Assembly (NCBI RefSeq): GCF_003002815.1
Contig: NZ_PVTF01000022.1
Span: 62,001 to 126,000 of the forward strand
Length of the DNA stretch: 64,000 bases
DNA from: Umezawaea tangerina
GTDB taxonomy: Bacteria; Actinomycetota; Actinomycetes; Mycobacteriales; Pseudonocardiaceae
Direction: 5' to 3'
Part shown: one piece after another, positions 7,972-14,977 of the stretch
Position numbering within the stretch: position 1 is the stretch's first letter
How the letters are laid out: the number at the start of each line of letters is the position of its first letter
Translations under genes and position numbers: made by a program
Notes under the pieces: model-generated
What the model saw: the letters and a program-made list of their open reading frames with translations, nothing else
Told to the model about the DNA's origin: nothing
Databases searched by the model: none

Positions 7972-8844
7972 TTAAATCTCCGCGCGCACCTTGCTCAGCA
8001 TCTGACGGGTGCGGTCGGGGGTCAGCGCGTCCACGGTGAGCCGGTCGAAGACCCGGCTGTAGAGCTCGACCTCGTCACGTTTGTCCAGGTAGAGGGCACC
8101 GGCGAGGTGTTCGATGTACACCAGGTCGGGCAGCTCCGGCTCACCGAACCGGAGCATGGTGAACGGGCCTTCGGCGGCGTAGCCGCTGAGCTGGTAGGGC
8201 ACCACCTGAAGGGTGATCTGCGGTTCCTTGGTCAGCTCCAGCAGGTGGTCCAGTTGGTCCAGCATGACCTCGCGTCCGCCGATCGGCCGGTGCAGGACGG
8301 ACTCGTCGATCACCGCCCACAGCCTGGGCGCACCGGACCTGTGCAGGATCTTCTGGCGGTTCATCCGCAGGCCGACCCGCCGTTCCACGTCCTGCCCCGC
8401 CGAGTCCGGCCTGCCGTGGCTCGCGATGGCCCGCGCGTAGGACTCGGTCTGCATCAGACCGGGCATGAACTGCAGCTCGTAGGTCAGGATCCGGACCGCC
8501 GCCTCCTCCAGGCCGACGTAGTCCTGGAACCAGTCCGGCATGAGGTCGTTGAAGCGGTGCCACCAGCCCGGTTGGTTCGACCGCTTGACCATCTCCAGGA
8601 ACGTCTCCCGGTCGGTCTGGTCGGTGACGCCGTACATCGTGAGCAGGTCGGCGACGTCGCGCTCCTTGAGCCCGACCCGTCCCAGCTCGAGCCTGCTGAT
8701 CTTCGACTCGGAGCCGCGGATCGAGTACCCCGCGTCGGCGCGCGTGATCTCCGCGGCTTCGCGGAGCCTCCGCAGCTGGGCTCCCAGGACGATCCGCAGA
8801 GCGGTCGGTCCACCGGATGAGGCAGCGGGATCAACCGTGGTCAT
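7972..8844 (-). CDS. Scr1-family XRE transcriptional regulator with DUF5753 domain
   Basis: 290-residue DNA-binding regulator. An N-terminal helix-turn-helix (LGAQLRRLREAAEITRADAGYSIRGSESKISRLELGRV in pieces, residues about 18-55) is followed by a DUF5753 sensor-like domain running from the 'WFQDYVGLEEAA' block to the C-terminus, typical of WhiJ/Scr1-like proteins. The ATG at 8844 is preceded by AGGAGG (8851-8856), which decides the start over the longer open frame. It is the first gene of a leftward cluster with DUF397 and the 97-residue gene, and is divergent from a DUF574 methyltransferase. Role by family: regulation of development or secondary metabolism. The ligand is unknown. Confidence 0.9.
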   Translation of the reverse strand: MTTVDPAASSGGPTALRIVLGAQLRRLREAAEITRADAGYSIRGSESKISRLELGRVGLKERDVADLLTMYGVTDQTDRETFLEMVKRSNQPGWWHRFNDLMPDWFQDYVGLEEAAVRILTYELQFMPGLMQTESYARAIASHGRPDSAGQDVERRVGLRMNRQKILHRSGAPRLWAVIDESVLHRPIGGREVMLDQLDHLLELTKEPQITLQVVPYQLSGYAAEGPFTMLRFGEPELPDLVYIEHLAGALYLDKRDEVELYSRVFDRLTVDALTPDRTRQMLSKVRAEI

Positions 8845-9016
8845 AACCGTCCTCCTGAGTTTCCCGGCACTTGCGCCCACACGTGGCAGCCGGTCCACCC
8901 GAACAGCGGTTGCGCTCAGTGATGGCGACTTCGCCTGGTCACAGAACGTACACCGCGTGGTGCCAAGGTCAACTTCGTGCCTGATGCTCGCACTTCGAGC
9001 CCATATGCTTACGCTA

Positions 9017-9038
9017 GGTGCACTGTGATCTGGTGCAC
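9017..9038. promoter_or_regulatory. Paired GGTGCAC sites in divergent promoter
   Basis: GGTGCAC occurs at 9017-9023 and 9032-9038, 15 bases apart. The pair lies just upstream of the methyltransferase start (9075) and within the 230-base gap to the XRE start (8844). The core matches the TGCACGTGCA sites near 7.9 kb. Confidence 0.5.
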
Positions 9039-9074
9039 AAACACCCTCGTTAACAACGCTCTGTGAGGCCTCTG

Positions 9075-9914
9075 ATGCCCGGTAGCACCGCCCCCACGTC
9101 GGACGTTGCCGCACCCGTATACATCGACACGACCAAGGCGAGCATCGCCAGGGTCTACGACGCCTTCCTGCACGGGAAGGACAACTACGAGATCGACCGC
9201 GAGGTCCTCCGCCGCGTCCAGCGCGTCGCGCCCGAGGCCGCCACGCTGGCCTGGGACAACCGGGCGTTCCTGATCAGGGCGAGCCGCTTCATCGCGAGCC
9301 AGACCGGGATCACCCAGTTCCTGGACTGCGGCTCCGGCCTGCCCACCGCGGAGAACACCCACCAGGTCGTCCAACGCCTCCAGCCCGAGGCCAAGGTCGT
9401 CTACGTCGACAACGACCCGGTGGTCCTGGCCCACGGCCGCGCGCTGCTGGAGGAGAACGACCAGACCCACTTCACCGCCGAGAACATCTTCGAGCCGGAG
9501 AAGATCCTGGCCAACGAGGTCGTGCGCAAGCACATCGACTTCACCAAGCCGGTCGCCCTCTTCCAGATGGGCACGCTGCACCACTACAACGGCGAACGCT
9601 CCCCCGCCGACATCATGAAGACCTACGTCGACGCCCTGCCTTCCGGCTCGTACGTCGGCATCTCGCACTTCTACGACCCGGAAACCCCCGAACACAGCGA
9701 ACTGGCCCGCCGCATGGAGGACACCTTCCTCCACAGCCCCATGGGCACCGGCCTCTTCCGCACACGCGACGAGATCCTCGCCATGTTCCCCGGCCTCGAC
9801 CTCATCGAACCCGGCCTCGCCCTCTGCGCCGAATGGTGGCCCGACGGCCCCCAGATCAAGCAGCTCGACCAGGTCTCCCACTGCATCGTCGGCGCCATCG
9901 GCCGCAAACCCTGA
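9075..9914 (+). CDS. DUF574-family SAM-dependent methyltransferase
   Basis: 279-residue protein of the DUF574/Methyltransf_19 family. It begins with the family hallmark 'IDTTKASIARVYDAFLHGKDNYEIDR' region and has a SAM-binding core (FLDCGSGLPTAENTHQVVQ; VVYVDNDPVVLAHGRALL). The substrate is unknown; members frequently lie beside DUF397/XRE modules, as here. ATG 9075 has GAGG 7 bases upstream and was preferred over an in-frame GTG at 9063. Its 3' half has a strong C bias at third positions, and its stop codon directly abuts the tandem tail of repeat copy A. Confidence 0.88.
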   Translation: MPGSTAPTSDVAAPVYIDTTKASIARVYDAFLHGKDNYEIDREVLRRVQRVAPEAATLAWDNRAFLIRASRFIASQTGITQFLDCGSGLPTAENTHQVVQRLQPEAKVVYVDNDPVVLAHGRALLEENDQTHFTAENIFEPEKILANEVVRKHIDFTKPVALFQMGTLHHYNGERSPADIMKTYVDALPSGSYVGISHFYDPETPEHSELARRMEDTFLHSPMGTGLFRTRDEILAMFPGLDLIEPGLALCAEWWPDGPQIKQLDQVSHCIVGAIGRKP

Positions 9915-10160
9915 CGCTGGAACAAAAGCCAAACGTCCCAGCAACGCTGGAAGCAGCACACACGTCACCCAGCAACGCTGGAAGCGAGCGGTGCTCGTCC
10001 GCTCGTGCGGTCGGCTTGACTTGGGGTTTTTGGGCTTAGACTTGCGGCGGCGGGCAGGCTCTACCACCTGCCCTTTTTCGCCCGACGAAGCCCAAAAAAG
10101 GGGCCCCAAGTCAAGCCGACCGCACATGGGTCCGCTGTAGCGACACCCCCGGAGACCGCG
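9912..10160 (-). repeat. Composite palindromic repeat, copy A
   Basis: Copy A of a three-copy element, reading leftward. The core is 10005-10125 with inverted arms 10005-10037 and 10088-10125 (22-bp identical outer part GTGCGGTCGGCTTGACTTGG and on). An internal GGGCAGG/CCTGCCC hairpin is followed by TTTTT on the plus strand. Beyond the core on the left are a small hairpin (9983-10004) and 2.3 tandem ~31-bp units (9954-9984, 9923-9953, 9912-9922). On the right a conserved flank includes GTCCGCTGTAGCGA (10130-10143). It lies between convergent genes and may work as a two-way terminator. There is no transposase nearby. Confidence 0.9.
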
Positions 10161-10244
10161 GCACCCATACCGGGCGACACACCGCGGCTAGAACACCCGG
10201 CGACCCCAACACCGCCGCCAATCGGGTGACACACCCCGAACCCC
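10161..10244. other. C-rich intergenic flank of repeat copy A
   Basis: Short non-coding stretch with degenerate TGTCGC/GGTGT-type repeats on the minus strand resembling the left flank of copy C. I see no gene. Confidence 0.4.
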
Positions 10245-10922
10245 TCAATCCCCCGGATACCTCTGCGCCCACCAAGCAGTCCACCGCGCATCCAGCTCCC
10301 CGAACTCCACTTCCCCCAGCCCGTACGTACTCAACACCGCCATCACCGCCGCATGCGGCTTCGCCTCCGACGGCGGCGTCCGAGCGATGACCAGCAACCC
10401 CTCCCCCCAACTCTCCACGGTCACCCCCACCTGGTTCTCCGACCGGAACCACACCTCCCCCGCCGCGGCCTCCCCCACCAGATCGACCGCGTACCGACCC
10501 TCCACCCCCGACAACCCCAACGCCTCCTCGACCCCCACCGCCCCCGCGTACCCGGCGAAGTGCAGAGTCCGCCGCGCCACCCCCGGCTGCCGTTCGAGGG
10601 CGAACCTGAGCTGCTGGAGGAACGTCGTCCAGCCCTCGGTGATGTCGTCGTAGTAGGCGTCCAGCGCCGGGTCGTCCCCGTGCGGGGCGCGGGTCAGGGT
10701 GACCAGGGTGCCCTCGCCGTCGGGTTCGACGGTGAAGCGGTCGCCGCCCCGCACGCGCAGCGCCCGGCCTTCCTCCAGCACGTCGGCGAAGAAGACCTGG
10801 TCGATCTCGTCGTCGAGACCGTGGTAGTCCCAGCCGTGCCACTGGCGGACCTGCTCCTTGTCCCGCAGGGCCTGCCACACCGCGTCGACCGGTGCGGCGA
10901 CGGTGACCTCGATCCGGGTCAT
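10245..10922 (-). CDS. SRPBCC (AHSA1-like) domain protein
   Basis: 225-residue cytoplasmic protein with the START/Bet v1-like fold of the AHSA1 group. It begins with MTRIEVTVAAPVDAVWQALRDKEQVRQWHGWD and has the helix-grip continuation VEPDGEGTLVTLTRAP and ITEGWTTFLQQLRFALE. A C-terminal extension ends in FGELDARWTAWWAQRYPGD. Such proteins bind hydrophobic ligands or act as stress-related co-factors; no ligand can be named. GGAGG lies just upstream of the ATG at 10922. It is divergent from a TetR gene 100 bases away, the likely regulator. The 3' half is markedly skewed (C-rich on the plus strand) towards repeat copy A. Confidence 0.82.
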   Translation of the reverse strand: MTRIEVTVAAPVDAVWQALRDKEQVRQWHGWDYHGLDDEIDQVFFADVLEEGRALRVRGGDRFTVEPDGEGTLVTLTRAPHGDDPALDAYYDDITEGWTTFLQQLRFALERQPGVARRTLHFAGYAGAVGVEEALGLSGVEGRYAVDLVGEAAAGEVWFRSENQVGVTVESWGEGLLVIARTPPSEAKPHAAVMAVLSTYGLGEVEFGELDARWTAWWAQRYPGD

Positions 10923-11021
10923 GAGTCCTCCGTTGTCCGTTCCAGGAGCTGTAGACAATGCCAGGTCACGACCTTCGGCGCAGGGACGCGCCGACAGGTG
11001 AGGGTCGACTAACCTGGGGTC

Positions 11022-11681
11022 GTGGAGTGCACTCCGACCTTCCTGCGCGCCCGCAGGCCCGAGCACAAGCAGCAGCGCCACGACGCGATCCGCGCCGCGG
11101 CGCGGGAGCTCGCGCTGCGCCGGGGCGTGCGGTCGGTCAGCCTCGGCGACATCGCCGCCGAGGTCGGGGTGCACAAGTCGGCGATCCTGCGGTACTTCGA
11201 GACGCGCGAGGAGATCTTCCTGCTCATCGGCGCGGAGTGCTGGCAGGAGTGGAGCACCGCCGTGCACGCCGAGCTGGAGGGCGCGTCCGGTGCGCGGGCG
11301 TTGGCCGAGGGGCTGTCGCGGACGCTGGCGGAACGGCCGTTGTTCTGCGACCTGCTGGCGCACGCGCCGATGAACCTGGAGCGGCACGTCTCGCCGGGTG
11401 CCGTGCGCGAGTTCAAGCTCGCCGCGATCGAGGCCGTCGACTCGCTGTCCGCGCTCGCCGTGCGGGTCGTGCCGGAGATCGGGGCGGACCGCGGGTTCGA
11501 GGTGATCAGCGCGGTCGGCTGCTTCGCCGCCACCGCCTGGCAGGCCTCGCACCCGCCGGAGGCGCTGGCCGCCCTCTACGCCGCGGACCCGAAGCTCGCG
11601 AAGGCGTGCCTCGACTTCATGCCCACCGTCAGCCGGTTCGCCCGCGTCTTCATCGCGGGTCTGGTCACGGGCGTCGACTAG
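11022..11681 (+). CDS. TetR-family transcriptional regulator
   Basis: 219-residue repressor-type protein. The N-terminal helix-turn-helix is clear (RHDAIRAAARELALRRGVRSVSLGDIAAEVGVHKSAILRYFETREEIFLLI in pieces, residues 17-66). The C-terminal domain is helical with a conserved 'LAHAPMNLERHVS' stretch seen in TetR_C-type regulators. The GTG at 11022 is the start. It is divergent from the SRPBCC gene, and its stop overlaps by 4 bases that of the convergent TetR gene on the other strand. Confidence 0.88.
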   Translation: MECTPTFLRARRPEHKQQRHDAIRAAARELALRRGVRSVSLGDIAAEVGVHKSAILRYFETREEIFLLIGAECWQEWSTAVHAELEGASGARALAEGLSRTLAERPLFCDLLAHAPMNLERHVSPGAVREFKLAAIEAVDSLSALAVRVVPEIGADRGFEVISAVGCFAATAWQASHPPEALAALYAADPKLAKACLDFMPTVSRFARVFIAGLVTGVD

Positions 11682-12244
11682 AGCGGGCCCGGCACGCCGA
11701 CGAGCCCGCGCACCATGTCCACCACGGCTTCCCGTCGCGCGGCGTCGCCGTCGGCGGACGGGAACGCCGTCGGTGACGCCGGGCCCCACGTCCCGGCGAG
11801 CGCGAACACCAGTGCCAGCACGATCTCCGGTGACCGGGCCGTCGTGACCCGCCCCTCGGCCTGGGCCCGCGTGACGGCGTCCACCTTGGACCGGTAGGAC
11901 GCGGCCACCGCGGGCAGCTGTTCCAGGGCACCGCGTTCGAGCCGGTGCCACGTCGCCAGGCGGGGCAGGTCCGGGTGCGCCAGGTAGAAGTCGAACAGCG
12001 CGCCCGCGTAGGACGGCAGGTCCTCGGCGGTGAACGGGACCTCGTCCATCACCTGCACCACGTGGGCGTCGAAGACCGCGTCGAACAGCCGGTCCTTGCT
12101 GGAGAAGTAGACGTAGATGAGGTTCTTGTTGGCCTCCGCCGCCGCGGCGACGCGGTCGACCCGCGCGCCCGCGATGCCGAACGCCGAGAACTCCGCCGTC
12201 GCGGCGGCCAGGATGCGGGCCTTCGTGGCCTCGGCGCGGGACAT
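11678..12244 (-). CDS. TetR-family transcriptional regulator
   Basis: 188-residue TetR regulator. Its helix-turn-helix (ATKARILAAATAEFSAFGIAGARVDRVAAAAEANKNLIYVYF in pieces, residues 5-47) is followed by a tetracyclin-repressor-like C-terminal domain (TetR_C_17 type, with YLAHPDLPRLATWHRLE). It stands alone and converges on the preceding TetR gene with a 4-base CTAG overlap of stops. The target is not evident. Confidence 0.87.
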   Translation of the reverse strand: MSRAEATKARILAAATAEFSAFGIAGARVDRVAAAAEANKNLIYVYFSSKDRLFDAVFDAHVVQVMDEVPFTAEDLPSYAGALFDFYLAHPDLPRLATWHRLERGALEQLPAVAASYRSKVDAVTRAQAEGRVTTARSPEIVLALVFALAGTWGPASPTAFPSADGDAARREAVVDMVRGLVGVPGPL

Positions 12245-12510
12245 GGCGGCGATCCTATCGGGCCGCCGGGAACGCTTGGCGCACCGGGAAAGAGCGGTCC
12301 GGTGTGGACTGTCGCGGGCCGGGCGCGAGTGGTGTTTTCCCGGCCGCCCGCGGACCCGTCACCGCCGTGGTCACCGGTTTTCCCCGCGGCTCCGCGCGTT
12401 CGGGCGCCGGACGGCCGGGCCGCGGTCGCAACCGGCTGCGCCGTTCGCCTTCGCCGCCCGGCGGGGCCCCGCGGGCGTCCTACGCTGGAAGCGACTCGTG
12501 GAGGTGGGCG

Positions 12511-13389
12511 GTGGACGTGGACCTGCGCAAGCTGCGGTACTTCGTCGCGGTCGCCGAGGAGCTGCACTTCGGGCGCGCGGCACGGGCGCTGGACATCGCG
12601 CAGCCGGTGCTGTCCCGGCAGATCAGGGCGTTGGAGGAGGACTTGCGGGCCCGGCTCCTCCTGCGGGACAAGCGGGGCACCACCCTCACCCCCGCCGGGG
12701 AGCAGCTGCTCGCCGACGCCCGGCCGCTGCTCGCGAACGCGGACGCGTTGCGCCGCAGGGTGGGGCGGGCGGCGCGCGGCGCGGACCGGTTCACCGTGGG
12801 GTCCCTGCCGGGGCTGGCCGTGTCCGCGCCGATCCGGGAGCTGGCGAGCCGCCACCCCGGACTCACCGTGGACGTGGTGCGCACCGGCTGGGACGACCAG
12901 ACCGACGTGGTCCACGACGGACGGGTGGACGTGAGCTTCGTGCGGCTGCCGGTCGACCGGCACGGGCTCCAGGTGCGGCCGCTGACGACCGAGCCGCGCG
13001 TGGTCGTGCTGCCGGTCGGGCACCGGCTGGCCGCCAGGAAGTCCGTCTCGATCACCGACCTGGCCCACGAGCACCTGGTGCGCGATCCCGCCGCCGCACC
13101 GGAATGGCGAGATGTCGCCACCGGGGTGCGCGCCGGATCGCGGCACGCGCGCACCGACGTCCGTACCGTCGAGGAGAGGCTCGAACACGTCGCCTCGGGT
13201 GCCGGTGTGGTCGTCCTGCCGCTGTCGGTGGCGACGTTCCACAGCCGCCCGGACCTGACGCACGTCCCGATCGGCGACATCGGCCCCGACCACGTCTGCC
13301 TGGTCTGGGACGCCTCCCGCCGCAGTCCGCTGATCCACGAGTTCGCGGCCATCGCGGAGGAGCGGCACCGGTCCCTGGAGACCACCTGA
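12511..13389 (+). CDS. LysR-family transcriptional regulator
   Basis: 292-residue LysR regulator. The winged helix DNA-binding domain begins right at the start (VDVDLRKLRYFVAVAEELHF, then AARALDIAQPVLSRQIRALE), and the substrate-binding domain follows. The GTG at 12511 is set by GGAGG at 12500-12504; the longer upstream frame has no LysR homology. It lies 90 bases upstream of, and in the same direction as, the molybdenum oxidoreductase genes, so it probably controls them. An inverted repeat lies between. Confidence 0.9.
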   Translation: MDVDLRKLRYFVAVAEELHFGRAARALDIAQPVLSRQIRALEEDLRARLLLRDKRGTTLTPAGEQLLADARPLLANADALRRRVGRAARGADRFTVGSLPGLAVSAPIRELASRHPGLTVDVVRTGWDDQTDVVHDGRVDVSFVRLPVDRHGLQVRPLTTEPRVVVLPVGHRLAARKSVSITDLAHEHLVRDPAAAPEWRDVATGVRAGSRHARTDVRTVEERLEHVASGAGVVVLPLSVATFHSRPDLTHVPIGDIGPDHVCLVWDASRRSPLIHEFAAIAEERHRSLETT

Positions 13390-13407
13390 GACATAAGAGG
13401 ACACTGG

Positions 13408-13427
13408 GACGTTGTTAAAGCAACGTC
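13408..13427. promoter_or_regulatory. Inverted repeat upstream of oxidoreductase operon
   Basis: GACGTTG (13408-13414), TTAAAG spacer, CAACGTC (13421-13427). The position between the LysR gene and the operon fits a LysR or other operator. An extra GTTAAC lies just after it. Confidence 0.45.
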
Positions 13428-13478
13428 GTTCCGTTAACGTGGCGAGCAAGCAGGGCACGTCACGAAGGAGCGGTTCAC

Positions 13479-13985
13479 GTGGTCGAGGTTCGGATGCGGG
13501 TCAACGGGGTCGACGAGAAGTTCGACCTCCCACCGCAGGTCAGCCTGCTCGACGCGCTGCGCGGGACGCTCGGGTTGACCGGCACCAAGAAGGGGTGCGA
13601 CCAGGGCGCCTGCGGCGCGTGCACGGTGCTCGTGGACGGGCGGAGGATCAACTCCTGCCTGGCGCTGGCCGTGCAGTACGACGACCGGGACATCACCACG
13701 GTCGAGGGCCTGGCCGACGACGAGGGCCCGCACCCGCTGCAGTCGGCGTTCGTCCGCAACGACGGCCTCCAGTGCGGCTACTGCACCTCCGGCCAGCTCT
13801 GCTCGGCCGTCGGGATGCTCGCCGAGCACAAGGCGGGCGTGCCGAGCGCGGTCACCGAGCACCTGTGCGCGACCGACGTCGAGCTGTCCGAGGCCGAGAT
13901 CCGCGAGCGGATGAGCGGCAACCTGTGCCGCTGCGGCGCCTACAACGGCATCGTGGCCTCCATCCAGGAGGTGGCGACCCGATGA
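13479..13985 (+). CDS. Aldehyde/xanthine-type oxidoreductase, 2Fe-2S subunit
   Basis: 168-residue iron-sulfur subunit of a three-part xanthine-oxidase-family enzyme (PaoA/YagT-like). It has the plant-ferredoxin cluster (KKGCDQGACGACTVLVDG) and the C-terminal four-helix cluster (QCGYCTSGQLCS ... GNLCRCGAYNGI), which pass electrons between molybdenum and FAD. Unlike E. coli PaoA there is no obvious Tat signal, so the complex is probably cytoplasmic. The stop overlaps the next start (ATGA). Confidence 0.92.
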   Translation: MVEVRMRVNGVDEKFDLPPQVSLLDALRGTLGLTGTKKGCDQGACGACTVLVDGRRINSCLALAVQYDDRDITTVEGLADDEGPHPLQSAFVRNDGLQCGYCTSGQLCSAVGMLAEHKAGVPSAVTEHLCATDVELSEAEIRERMSGNLCRCGAYNGIVASIQEVATR

Positions 13986-14977
13986 GGACGTTCGCCTACC
14001 TCAGCGCCGACGACGTGGCCACGGCCGTCCAGGCGATCTCCACCGAGCCGGGGGCGAAGTTCCTCGGCGGCGGCACGAACCTGGTCGACCTGATGCGCGA
14101 GGGCGTCGAGCACCCCGACACCGTCATCGACATCACCCGGCTCCCGTTGACCGGGGTCGAGGAGCTGCCCGACGGCGGTGTGCGGATCGGCGCGCTGGTG
14201 CGCAACAGCGACCTCGCGGGCGACCGGCTCATCCGCGGCCGCTACCCGATGCTGTCCCAGGCTCTGCTGACCGGCGCGTCCGCGCAGCTGCGGAACATGG
14301 CGACGGTCGGCGGGAACGTGCTGCAGCGCACCAGGTGCGCCTACTTCTACGACGGCACGGCGGCGTGCAACAAGCGCGAGCCCGGCGCCGGTTGCGACGC
14401 GATCGGCGGCTTCAACCGCAACCACGCGATCCTCGGCACGTCCGAGGACTGCATCGCCACGCACCCGTCGGACATGTGCGTGGCCCTCGCGGCCCTCGAC
14501 GCGGTCGTCGAGGTGGAGAGCGTGCGCGGGAAGCGCCGGATCCCGCTGGTGGACTTCCACCTGCTGCCCGGTGGCACGCCGCAGGTCGAGACGGCGCTGG
14601 AGGCCGACGAGCTGATCACCGCCGTCGAGTTGCCGCCGTCGCCGCTGGCCGCGACCTCGCGCTACCGCAAGGTGCGCGACCGGGCGTCGTACGCGTTCGC
14701 GCTCGTGTCGGTCGCCGCCGCGCTGGAGGTCGCCGACGGCACGGTGACCGGTGTCCGGCTCGCGCTCGGCGGCGTCGCCGCGAAGCCGTGGCGCGCCTAC
14801 GAGGCCGAGCGCGTGCTGCTCGGCGCCCCGGCGACCGAGGAGTCGTTCCGGCTGGCCGCCGAGGCCGAGCTGGCGCCCGCCGTCGGCCGGTCGCAGAACG
14901 AGTTCAAGATCGAGCTGGCGAAGCGGGCGGTCGTGGCCACGCTGCGGCAGCTGCTCACCGAGGGAGGCGCGGCGTGA
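13982..14977 (+). CDS. Aldehyde/xanthine-type oxidoreductase, FAD-binding subunit
   Basis: 331-residue FAD subunit (PaoB/YagS-like). The FAD-binding motifs are FLGGGTNLVDLMR and NMATVGGNVLQRTRCAYF. The block around residues 119-161 holds four cysteines (RCAYFYDGTAACNKREPGAGC and EDCIA), the arrangement that binds an extra 4Fe-4S cluster in PaoB and in 4-hydroxybenzoyl-CoA reductase. The ATG overlaps the upstream stop, and the end overlaps the GTG of the next gene, so the three subunits are translationally coupled. Confidence 0.92.
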   Translation: MRTFAYLSADDVATAVQAISTEPGAKFLGGGTNLVDLMREGVEHPDTVIDITRLPLTGVEELPDGGVRIGALVRNSDLAGDRLIRGRYPMLSQALLTGASAQLRNMATVGGNVLQRTRCAYFYDGTAACNKREPGAGCDAIGGFNRNHAILGTSEDCIATHPSDMCVALAALDAVVEVESVRGKRRIPLVDFHLLPGGTPQVETALEADELITAVELPPSPLAATSRYRKVRDRASYAFALVSVAAALEVADGTVTGVRLALGGVAAKPWRAYEAERVLLGAPATEESFRLAAEAELAPAVGRSQNEFKIELAKRAVVATLRQLLTEGGAA

